Source: Entophlyctis helioformis (taxonomy: Eukaryota; Chytridiomycota; Chytridiomycetes; Chytridiales; Chytriomycetaceae). From it: a DNA stretch of 64,000 bases. Each line of letters opens with the position of its first letter. Within the stretch, counting starts at the first letter, position 1. Both the position numbers and the translations under genes were made by a program. Positions 40,471 through 49,696 of the stretch are shown here, piece by piece. The stretch covers positions 1 through 64,000 of the forward strand of contig JAHLKH010000126.1 of NCBI GenBank assembly GCA_025526915.1, written 5' to 3'. Under the pieces are notes generated by a model, which saw nothing but the letters and a program-made list of their open reading frames with translations, was not told the origin of the DNA and searched no databases.

Positions 40471-42744
40471 TCATTGCCCTGACCACCAATGCACTCTGCC
40501 GAGATCGGGGATCTTTGCGGCTGACTCGTCAAGGGGCGGCGCAGACAGGTCGGCGATGGATGCATAGGCGTCCGTCATTGCCTCCACACACCTCATCTGG
40601 ATCTTGGCCCGCTGAGTGACAGGCAGACACATCAATGTGTGGTGAAACGAGTAGTTCAAGCGCGCAAGGTCGCGCACCGTGAACTGGTCGAGGCAGTTCT
40701 TGAGAAGGAACCGCATGGACTTGCCACGTCTCGCCTTGAATGCATTGTCGATTGCCTCGTGCGAGCAACCCTCTTTGCGATGCACAAGCAGCCACTCGGC
40801 GACCGCCAAACAACGAGTGTCATACAGACGACCCAGCGCATAATCCATCGCGTCGGTTGTGCATCCATACCCGTGCTCGTGCAACCACTTGACTCGAGGC
40901 AGATCGCCAAGACGCGCAGCACGGTCCATCGCCAGTGTCGTGCATCCCTCGCTCCGATTGTTGTGGAGCCACTCCAGCATCTCCAGCCCGTCTTTGCTGT
41001 CTTGCGGAAGAAATGGGTCCAGTGCAAGCCGATCCCACTTTTTGTAGCCAAGCTTGTCCCATCCCCTGCTTGTGCATCCCTCTTGCCGATTGGCATGGAG
41101 CCACTTGGCCATGTCGTAATGCCCATACTGCAAAGCCCAGTCCATCGCCCATGGCGTGCACCCATATCCATGCTCGTGCAGCCACTGTACCACTGCCATT
41201 CGTCCACAACCAGCAGCGCGATCCATTGCTTCATCAGTACCGCGGCGTCTCCTGTCGTGCAGCCAGATGACAACGTCCAGGAATCCGCCCTCTGCCGCCC
41301 ATGCCATCGCCCACTTGGTGCAGTCCGCCCGGATATTGTCCCATAGCCACTCCAGCATGTCCAGCCGCCCGCCCATGGCCGCCCAGTTCATCGCATCGTC
41401 CGAATATGCATCACTGCCCGCCTCGTGCAGCAGCTTGAGAATATCGAAATGGCCGCAGTACACCGCATAGTCCATCACAAACACATTGCGATCATGGTCG
41501 CTGTACTGATCGTCAATATAGCCGTGAATGAGCTGCAGACGCTGCACATCGACCGACTTGCGCTCGAAGATGAGATGCCTGAGGAGATCCGTGTAGCCGT
41601 ACTCGATGGCTGCGCGTGCCATGTTGATGGAGAGGTCAAAGTCCAGCAGATCGAGCCAGCAGTGTCGCATTGGGATGTGGATCAAGTAATGATTTTCTAT
41701 CGTATGCTTGAAAGGCGTCTCCTCTTGCTGCTCGTCTTGCTCCTGCTCGTTGTTTTCGACTGACATTGTATCATCCTCGGGATTGATCTGGGGTTCCTCG
41801 ACGCCCTGCTGCTGCTGCTGCTGTTGATCGCCGAGACCGACGACTGCCACGTTGAGTGCGGGCTGGTTTCCATCGCCAGCGGCTGCATCGCCGTTGACAT
41901 CTGCCTCGTCGCCGTACACGTTCGCCAGGCGGTCTCGATCCTTGTTTGAAGAGGACTGATAGCGATCAGATGCCACTGAGCAGAGCCGCTGGTACATGGA
42001 CCGAGTCTGCACGTAGTCCATGCAGTTTTCGCGGAAGAAGAGAGGATGTTGTTGATGTGGGCGAGGAGTGCGGCAACGAGGTATGCAGTCTTCGGAGTAT
42101 TCAGGCAGCCGCGCCAGATCGCCCTGCCACTCGAGCTTGAATGCGTCGCACCACACAAGAGTGTGAAAGAATCCATTGGCGGATTTCCTCTCGGCAAGTG
42201 TTGGATAGTCGCCGCACAGGAACTGAGTGAGCGGGCCAGCGAATCGCAAGATGTGCAGCTGCAGCTCCCTGGGCAGCCTGTCCCAGCGACTGGACAGCGG
42301 CTGGCTGACTTGCTCAGCAGCCAACGTCGGTGTGTCGACTGTTTGTCGGGATGGCTTCTGTGGCTCGTCAAAGTCACTGGCGAACGGGCCGCGCATCTCG
42401 ACAACCTCCTCGACGTATGACATGGTGCCGAGCAATGAGATGCCGCTGTCGCCGAGGATGAGCAAGGGTCCTTCGACACCAAACAGCGCAAACGACTCTC
42501 TGCCAGGGAGCGGATTCAGCGTCTCATAGTACCACGCCAGTGCGTTTATCATCTGGCATGCTCGCTCCGGCTTGTGCTGCTGCAACACGGCTGCAACCAG
42601 CCTGGCAGTCCATGACGGTGCCGCTGTCAGCAGTTTCGCGACTGCCGCTGCCTGACGCTCGCTTGCTTGATGCTCGCCCGCTTGGCGCTCGCCTTCTTGC
42701 ATTTCGTGGCAAACTGAACGCGTTGCGTGCTGTTTTGAATCCAT
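40471..42744 (-). CDS. F-box-like/ankyrin paralogue 5, longest, intact
   Basis: Start chosen at 42744 (MDSKQHATRSVCHEM), 757 residues; the frame is open upstream to 43146, but that part looks non-coding (hydrophobic, Trp/Cys-rich, no match to paralogues). Domain: LPRELQLHILRFAGPLTQFL, LVWCDAFKLEWQGDLARLP, QTRSMYQRLC and IPMRHCWLDLLDFDLSINMA, with a Gln/Asp/Glu-rich insertion between them. Units are more diverged than in the other copies (GRMAVVQWLHEHGYGCTPWA, LEMLEWLHNNRSEGCTT), suggesting an older lineage under constraint. A helical C-terminal region follows. Confidence 0.75.
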   Translation of the reverse strand: MDSKQHATRSVCHEMQEGERQAGEHQASERQAAAVAKLLTAAPSWTARLVAAVLQQHKPERACQMINALAWYYETLNPLPGRESFALFGVEGPLLILGDSGISLLGTMSYVEEVVEMRGPFASDFDEPQKPSRQTVDTPTLAAEQVSQPLSSRWDRLPRELQLHILRFAGPLTQFLCGDYPTLAERKSANGFFHTLVWCDAFKLEWQGDLARLPEYSEDCIPRCRTPRPHQQHPLFFRENCMDYVQTRSMYQRLCSVASDRYQSSSNKDRDRLANVYGDEADVNGDAAAGDGNQPALNVAVVGLGDQQQQQQQGVEEPQINPEDDTMSVENNEQEQDEQQEETPFKHTIENHYLIHIPMRHCWLDLLDFDLSINMARAAIEYGYTDLLRHLIFERKSVDVQRLQLIHGYIDDQYSDHDRNVFVMDYAVYCGHFDILKLLHEAGSDAYSDDAMNWAAMGGRLDMLEWLWDNIRADCTKWAMAWAAEGGFLDVVIWLHDRRRRGTDEAMDRAAGCGRMAVVQWLHEHGYGCTPWAMDWALQYGHYDMAKWLHANRQEGCTSRGWDKLGYKKWDRLALDPFLPQDSKDGLEMLEWLHNNRSEGCTTLAMDRAARLGDLPRVKWLHEHGYGCTTDAMDYALGRLYDTRCLAVAEWLLVHRKEGCSHEAIDNAFKARRGKSMRFLLKNCLDQFTVRDLARLNYSFHHTLMCLPVTQRAKIQMRCVEAMTDAYASIADLSAPPLDESAAKIPDLGRVHWWSGQ

Positions 42745-43205
42745 GCCAGATTGTTTCCGTGGGCTACTCGAGACAGACGGTTCGGTGGCTATCGGCGTTT
42801 GATCGGGCAGGCTGCCCAATGTCAGCCAGCATGCGATGGGAGGAGGCGGCTGCCCTGCCCTCTGGTTCGTCAAAGAGGACAGCACAGTCCCACATGGCAC
42901 TGAAGCCATGAACGCCAATGCAGGCAGTGCATATCCTGCCAGCAGGAGAAGCAGACGCAATGACTGTCCAGCAATGACGGCTCGCAGGCTGTCCAAGACA
43001 GTTGCTGTTCGGACGCATTGGCGTGGGCGTCCGTCGCGAGCTGAGCGGTTCGTCAAGTACACGAGCGACGGCAACCACGTGCATGTAGCCAGAGAGCGAC
43101 CAACTGCTGCATCTATAAGTGCGCGTGCGATTGTCAATGAATGCACTTGTACATCGCTCTTTTATTGCTGTGGGCATTCGTTCACTTGGACAACGTTGCT
43201 GCGAT
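42745..43205. other. Spacer upstream of paralogue 5
   Basis: Lies between the start of paralogue 5 and the 3' end of the coiled-coil gene. The open frame running through most of it on the minus strand has no family support. No RNA gene or transposon end recognised. Confidence 0.4.
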
Positions 43206-45144
43206 CTACAACCGTTCGGCGCATGTGGGGTTGCTGCCGTTGGTGTTGCGGCTGAGCGGCCCGTTCTGACTCGGGTTCTGGCACAGGCGACTGCTTTGCA
43301 TCGGCATCACACACTGGTGGCGCATCCTGCGGATCGTCTGTAGATGAACCCAAAGTGTCTTGACGGGCACTGTCTCTGCATCCTGCAGTACAGGCGGTGG
43401 TGGTTGATCCAATGCGATTGGCTGCTGGTCATCCGTCGCCAGTTGCTCTTGCACGGGAATCTGCTCCTCATTCGGTGCCTCTGGTGGGACGATCCGATCC
43501 AGCTGGCAAACGCACGACAGATTGTTGGTTTGCACAGAAGCAGCACAAACAACCGGCACTTGTGGCGCTGTTTGGGTGACGCCGCCAAGCCGCAGCTCTT
43601 CCATCTCAAACTGCAAGTTGGCGAACATGGCGCGGATCTGTTCAAGCTCTGCAGACCGTTCGCCCAGCTCGACTCGCAACTTGGTTGACTGGTCTCGGTC
43701 GTTGCCCCTGAGAAGCTGGAGCGTCTGCATTTCGCGTCGGAGACTCTTGTTTTCGTTGTCGGCCTGCTCGATGCGCAGCCGCAACGCCTGGATGTACTCA
43801 TTGAGTCCGGCCACCTGGGCCGCCAAGGAGACCGACGCGCCAGCCTTGTCGGTGTTGCTGTCGCTGTATCCGTCGATGCCGTTCAAAAGAAAGTTGGGCC
43901 CGTCCTGCTGCTCCAGCATGCGTGCCTCGTCAAGTTGGCGCTCGAGCAGGATGACGCGCTGCTCCAGCTCTGCACATCTGCTATTGGATACTTCGAGAGC
44001 ATCGACAAGCAGCTTGGAGCGCTCCTCGGACGACTGCTTGTGGGCCATCTGCCGGAGACTGCTCATTTGGCCCTTCATGTGCCGCTCGCGCTTCAGCGAC
44101 CGGATCCGCAGCTGCACCAGGTTCTCCGATAAGTCGGTGTTTTGGCTCTCGAGCGCCTGCCGCTGGTCCTCGACTTCAGAGAGCAGGGTCTTGCTGCCCA
44201 TGTCGACATGGCCCGACTGCGACTCGGGCTCGAGAACAGCAAGACGAGCCTGCACGGCACCGAGCCGCTCGCGCATGACTTCGAGCTCGAGCTCCAGCTG
44301 GTCGGCGCGGTGCTGCTGGTCCTCGGCCTCGTCGCGATACGCGCGCGACTCTTCCAGCAGCTCTTGCAGCTCTGTGCAGCGCAGCGACAGGTGGTCAATC
44401 TGCTCCGCCTGGCTCTCGCATCGGGACTCCATGTCCTGCCAGCTGGCGCCGATGACTTCCAGCTGCGCCTCGGCACGCTCGGCACGCTCAAGGACCTTGT
44501 GGACGAGGCTGCTGCCGTCGTCGTGCTCGGCCTGGATGGCCTGGGCCGCAGCGAGCGCATTCGAGCGGTCCTTGAGAGCACGGCGCCGGTCTGCTTCGGC
44601 CTCTTGCACCTTGGCTTCCAGGTCCTGGACCGTGAGCTGCAGCTGGTCGTTGGCCCGGTCGAGCCGCTGGATGGAGGCTCTCGCCTGGCGCTCCGACTCG
44701 GACAGCCGCTTGTGGTCCAGCAGCAGCGCCTCGTGCCTGGATTGCAGATCGATGTGGGCGACTTCGAGGTCCTTGAGGCGGTCGGCCGACGAAGACGACG
44801 ACGCAGTCTGCGCCAGCACCCGCTCGTACTCTTGCTTGAGCAGCTCGTTGCTTTCGAGCAGCGACTGGCCAATCTCGGCAGCCAGCGCAATGTCTGCGGC
44901 GGCAGCGGCATCGGCAGCGTTGTTGTTGGCATGCGTCGGGGCTGGTCAGCCATGCACAGCGCAGTTGGGCAGGCAAAGACAGCCAGGCAGACAGACACGC
45001 CCTCGCACCTCGGTCACGGTCGTCGAGCGCCTGGTGTGCGTCTCGCAGCTGCCGCCGCAGCTCGGCCACCAGCGAGTTGGCTGAGCGCAGCGGTGTCTGT
45101 TGCAGCAGCGCAGACGCGGCGGGTTTGGACGGCGTTGACAGCAT
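43206..45144 (-). CDS. Long coiled-coil protein with CC1-box-like motif
   Basis: Exon 1 45144..45009 (MLSTPSKPAASALLQQTPLR) and exon 2 44941..43206 join in phase, giving 623 residues. Except for the ends, the protein is coiled coil with heptads (for example LEVAHIDLQSRHEALLLDHK, LERAERAEAQLEV). Residues 61-76, DIALAAEIGQSLLESN, resemble the CC1 box (AAxxG) of dynein-activating adaptors such as BICD, TRAK/HAP1 and Spindly, placed as in those proteins near the start of the first coiled coil. The last about 80 residues are low-complexity. Adaptor function is inference from one short motif; a generic structural coiled coil is the alternative. Exon 1 and the intron (67 nt, GTGCGA...CCAG) are well supported by phase. 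Confidence 0.7.
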
Positions 45145-45258
45145 CTGTCTGCTCGCGTCCGTGTTTGATGGTGCAAGGTGGCCAGAGATGCAAGTGGGTA
45201 TATTATAGAAAACTATGCAAGAAGGTGGCAAGGTGGGCAAGGTGGGGTGTGGGCGGGA

Positions 45259-46062
45259 TCAGTCGATCAAGGTGGATATGGACAGACGCCGTGCTTGGGC
45301 TGCTGACGCAGGGTACGCTGCGCAGAGGGCGAGCGTCAGCAGGCTGTCGATGGGCTCGGACGGCGCGCTGCCTGCGTATGGATCGTTGCTCCACACCAGA
45401 TGCGTTGGCTGGATGGCCGATGCAGAGACTAGCGACGGCGGCAGCGACATGGGCGACATGGGCGACATGGACGATGCCTCGGACGATGCCTCGGACGACG
45501 ACGACGACGGCGACGACGGCGAGCAGACCAACAGATCGGGCATCTCGTGGATCTTGGCATGGCGCTGCAAGGCATCGGCACGGGCAAAGCTCTTTTGGCA
45601 CCTCGCACAGCTGAACGGCTTGGTGCCCGTGTGTGTGAGGATGTGGCGTGCCAGGTGCTCGGATCGCTGGAAGGAGGATGGGCAGAGCGTGCAGATGTGC
45701 TTGCGCGGCTTCTTGACGACGGCTTTGCGCACGGCAGACTTTGCGGCTGCAACCGAGGCGAGAGTTGCAGATGCAGATGCAGATGCAGCGGCAGCGGCAG
45801 CGGACGATGCAGATGTGGGGAGGGTGGCGAGGACGGCAGCAGCGAGCGTTGTGGAGGCAGACGAAGAGCAGCGCATGCTGGGCGGGGCAGGGTGTGGATC
45901 GGTGGTCTGGCTGCTGGTCGTGAGCGAGCCGACGCTGCTCTTATAGGGCGAGCCAGACGCCAGCCGGGATGGTTCCGACAGCCGCCCCCGCGAGCCTGCG
46001 TCAGCGGAACGCCCACGGAAGGTTTCCGAAGACTCATCGAGTGTGGGGTCGCTGCGGAGCAC
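45259..46062 (-). CDS. C2H2 zinc-finger transcription factor
   Basis: 267 residues. Two adjacent classical fingers: CTLCPSSFQRSEHLARHILTH, linker TGTKPF, then CARCQKSFARADALQRHAKIH. This close pair with R-S-E-H-L-R and R-A-D-A-L-R contact residues is typical of fungal Mig1/Msn2-type regulators that bind short GC-rich or stress-type sites. It is preceded by an Ala/Ser-rich region and followed by a Ser-rich tail. Start at 46062 is the first ATG; an internal ATG (MRCSSSAS) about 60 codons in would leave the fingers intact. A basic stretch KKPRKH before finger 1 may act as a nuclear signal. DNA binding is confident, targets unknown. Confidence 0.8.
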   Translation of the reverse strand: MLRSDPTLDESSETFRGRSADAGSRGRLSEPSRLASGSPYKSSVGSLTTSSQTTDPHPAPPSMRCSSSASTTLAAAVLATLPTSASSAAAAAASASASATLASVAAAKSAVRKAVVKKPRKHICTLCPSSFQRSEHLARHILTHTGTKPFSCARCQKSFARADALQRHAKIHEMPDLLVCSPSSPSSSSSEASSEASSMSPMSPMSLPPSLVSASAIQPTHLVWSNDPYAGSAPSEPIDSLLTLALCAAYPASAAQARRLSISTLID

Positions 46063-46194
46063 AGCGAGTGTGGGGCAGCGTCGGGCGTCGGAACGTCATG
46101 CTTTCGGAGAGTTGATGTGGCGGTTCCGAGGCGTGGCGTTGCGGTTCCGATGATCGCCCGCGTGCCGATCTCGCTGCTTGCCGAGACGCTGCCC

Positions 46195-46570
46195 AAAGTT
46201 GTGCGTGTGCAAAACCACCTCGGAGGACGCGGCCATCCCAAAGGCATGGCAGTCGGCGTCCGTCGTCTCGCTGCCAAAGAAGGGCGACCTGAGCGACCCG
46301 TCCCAACCACCGTGGTATCTCGCTGGCCCATGTCGGCATGAAAGTGCTATGTAGGGCAGTGCACATGCGACTCAGCGCATTCGTTGAAGGTAACAACTCC
46401 ATGCCGCACGAGCAAGCTGGCTTCTGTCGCGGTGAGGAGGCGGTTGCGCAGGTCTGCGCTCTCGTCGACATCATCCAACGGCGGCGTGCACACAAGCTGT
46501 CCACGCATGCAGACTTGATTGACATCAAGAAGGCCGATTGGCACGCCGCTGTGGAAGCTGTGGCCAACGG
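46195..46570 (+). mobile_element. Decayed LINE reverse transcriptase relic
   Basis: Broken frames spell the RT fingers region: AIPKAWQSASVVSLPKKGDL then SDPS, and after a frame change KVLCRAVHMRLSAFVEGNN, HEQAGFCRGEEAVAQVCALV and DIIQRRRAHKLSTHADLIDI. These correspond to motifs just upstream of GLPTYAAFVDLRKAF in the LINE at 36 kb, so it belongs to the same or a sister family. Frame changes and lost residues show age. It sits between the zinc-finger and ABC transporter genes; no A tail or target duplication was identified. Confidence 0.7.
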
Positions 46571-46769
46571 TCATGGCATCCATCGATTGGCGTGCTGCCA
46601 GAGTCAATGTGGACAGGGCCATAGACAGGCTGCTCCGGCAGACACTGCATGCAAGTCGTGGTGGCATGGGCGGAGATCGTGTTGTTCATTGCCATGGCAA
46701 GGCCTGCCTGCTTTAAATAGCAGAAGTTTTCCTTTGTGGTTGCCAACAACAACAACAGCAACTATCGCC

Positions 46770-49137
46770 ATGGACAGCACCCCCAAGAACAGCGTGCTCA
46801 CGACGCACTCCTCCGCCATCACTGTGGCTGTTGCCGACAAGACTGCCGGCAGCGGCTACACCCTCTCGTGGCGTGACATCAACTACGCCATCAAGGGCAG
46901 GCCGATTCTCAACGGCATGAGCGGCCATGTGGCTCCTGGTATGTTCCAACGCTCCCTCTCTGCCTGCCTGGCCGACGCAGCCCTTTCCGCCAACGTTGCC
47001 GCCCGCCCTGAAAGGCGCTCGCTCGAAGGCGCTCGCTCGAAGGCGCTGGGTGCCACTGCCACACTCCAAAAAAAGTTTTGCATGTCACCTGAGCAACCAG
47101 CAGGGCGGCAACTGTCCACACATCCATGCTGACGCCCCATCCATGCCGGCGCCATTCCACCACCGCAAGGCTCCGTGGTTGCCATCCTCGGTGCCTCCGG
47201 CGCCGGCAAGTCGACGCTGCTGGACATTCTTTCCGGCCGCAGGCGTCCCGATGCTGGCGAGGTGCTCGTCAACGGCCGCAACGACATCCGCATGAAGCAC
47301 GTGTCGCGCTACTGCGCTCAGGACGACGCTCTGCTGGGCTCGCTCACCGTGTACGAGACGCTCTACTATGCATCGTGCTTCAACCTGCCCAAGGACACGA
47401 CCGCCGCTGATCGCAAGCAGCGGATCGATGCGCTTCTGCGCGAGTTTGGCATTGACGAGGTCCGCGACACCATTGTCGGCACGCCGCTGATCAAGGGCTG
47501 CTCCGGCGGCCAGCAGCGCCGTGTGTCGGTTGCCTCGCAGATCATTGGAAACGAAGGCGGCATTCTGTTCCTTGGTGAGGCCGCTTGGCTGTGGCGCACT
47601 GGCTGTGGTGCAGCGCAGCATGGACGCTGACGCATGCCCGACATTGCAACTCGCCAGACGAGCCAACATCCGGCCTCGACTCGGTCTCGGCGACTCGCGT
47701 CGTTGAGAGTCTGTGCAACATTGCCCAGCACCAGCGTGCAACCGTCCTGGCCACCATCCACCAGCCGTCCACCGAGACGTTCAACAAGTTCTCGCACGTT
47801 CTCATTCTCGGACAGGGCTCGACCGTCTTCTTTGGCCCCCGCGAAGAAGCCATCGCCTTCTTCGAGTCGATCGGCAAGCCTGTCCCGGTCCATGCCAATC
47901 CGTCGGACGTGTACCTCGAGTGGGTCAATGTCGACTTTGCAGCCGACCGCGAGGCGAGCAAGGCCGAAGTCAGAGACATTGCGCACCAGTTTACTCGCTC
48001 CGAGTACAACGCCGATCTCATGGCGTCGATTGAGGCTGCAGTCAGCAACAGCAAGTCGTCGACCCTGTTTGCAGAGTCGTTTGCAGGATACACCAACGAC
48101 ATCATGTACCAGAGCGCTACGCTCACCAGCCGCTCGTTCTTGAACGCCCGCAAGAACCTCTTGTCGTACTGGGTCCGTGTTGCCATGTACATCGGCCTTG
48201 CCATCCTGATGGGCACCACCTGGCTTCGTCTCGGCACACACCAGAGCTCGATCCAGAGCCGTCTCGGAGCCATTTTCTTTTCGGTTGCGTTCCTGTCTTT
48301 CAGTGAGTTCCGTGTTGGCCAGTGGAGCCACGATGCATACAGTGCTGACCAATGCGCGCGTCCTTGCCGTCTGAACAGTGTCGGTTGCCGGCATCCCCGC
48401 CATTCTCGAGGAGCGTCTCGTTTTCATCCGTGAGCGCGACAACGGACTGTACACCACCGGCGCGTACCTCCTCTCCAACTTTATCGTGTCGCTCCCCTTT
48501 ATTGCGATCATCACCGTCTCGTTCTCGCTGATTGCGTACTGGCTCATGGGCTTCCAGGCCGCGGCTGCCAACTTCCTCCTGTTCAACCTGATCCTCTTCC
48601 TCGCGCTGCTGGCCGCCGAGGCACAGACGGTGTTTGTGTCTGCCGCCATCCCCATTTTTGTCGCGGCACTCGCCGTCGGCGCGTTCGCCAACGGTCTCTG
48701 GATGGTCGTGCTTGGCTTCTTTGTGCCGCGCCTGCAGATGCCCGCGTTCTACCGCTACACGTTCCACTACATCGACTACCAAAAGTACGCCTTTGATGCG
48801 CTCATGAAGAACGAGTTTGGCAAGGACATTCGCTTCGACTGCGACCGTATCCCCAACTCCGACTCGTGCTTCTGCAACTTCCCGACCAGCAACACCACGG
48901 TCTGCTCGTTTGACGGCGCAGAGGTTCTCAAGGTGGGTTGTTGTTGTCGTTGTTGTTGTTGTCTTTGTCTCTGGTGCAGGCGAGAGCAGCACGCTAACCT
49001 CTGTCCAATGATCTGCATGCACCGCGCAGACCTACAACCAGGAGGACGTCAACTTTTACATTTGCGCAGGCGCTCTTCTTGCCATCACGCTTGCCTTTAA
49101 GCTGTGCACGTACCTTGTGATGCGCCCGCGTGCGTAG
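46770..49137 (+). CDS. ABCG-family half-transporter
   Basis: Five exons, 46770..46938, 47170..47574, 47658..48302, 48379..48932 and 49030..49137, all in phase, 626 residues. Nucleotide-binding domain first: Walker A GASGAGKST, signature CSGGQQRR, Walker B GGILFL|DEPTSGLDS (split by an intron), and H-loop TIHQPS. Then six membrane segments (for example YWVRVAMYIGLAILMGTTWL, FLLFNLILFLALLAAEAQTV) with a Cys-containing extracellular loop (CDRIPNSDSCFCNF) before the last one. Domain order and length are those of White/ABCG2-type half-transporters, which work as dimers exporting sterols, lipids or drugs. No N-terminal signal. Substrate not inferable. A TTTAAATAG TATA-like box precedes the start. 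Confidence 0.93.
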
Positions 49138-49419
49138 ATGCCGCCTATCCTTCATATTCAGCCATTTGTGGATGCATGCGTCTCTGTTTGGATGCTAAAG
49201 AGTAAACACACATTCAGTCTTTTATCTACTCGGTCTCTGATGCAACGCCGTCGAGGCATCTGCAGCGAGTCTATGCCCTTGATAGTCAGCCTTGCACCAT
49301 GACAGCACTTGTTTGTTCAGTTGCTCCACTGCCCCAGACAGAGAAACGAGGATTCCCAACCGAATCGGCATGCGTATAGGTAGTGAATATAATGTATACT
49401 GACTTTCCGATCGTTGCAG

Positions 49420-49493
49420 GGTTTCATGGTGTAGTCGGTTATCACATCTGCTTTACACGCAGAAGGCCTCCGGTTCGATCCCGGATGAAACCA
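49420..49493 (+). tRNA. tRNA-Val (TAC)
   Basis: 74 nt, same arms as the tRNA-Val at 35089 (GGTTTCA/TGAAACC, CCGGTTCGATCCCGG) but anticodon stem TCTGC/GCAGA around TTTACAC (anticodon TAC). A TTTTTGTTTTTG terminator tract follows directly. Confidence 0.93.
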
Positions 49494-49696
49494 TTTTTGT
49501 TTTTGCTCGGCTGTACTGTGACTGACTGGCTGTGGTGTGGCTGCAGTGGCACTTTTTGTCTTTTTCTGCGGTTGGCTGGGCTGCGGATGGAGCTGCCGAG
49601 CTGCCAGGCGTGCGTGCATGCTGGTGAGAGCGCACATGGCCGCATCGCACATGGTGTGCTTTCCGCGTCTCCTGACATTTGATTGCATCTGTGCAG

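Noticed and set aside
43522..45084. 520-codon Ser/Arg-rich plus-strand frame opposite the coiled-coil gene
   Set aside because: Low-complexity antisense of Leu/Glu/Gln heptads; the minus-strand reading has an intron in phase and real coiled-coil character.
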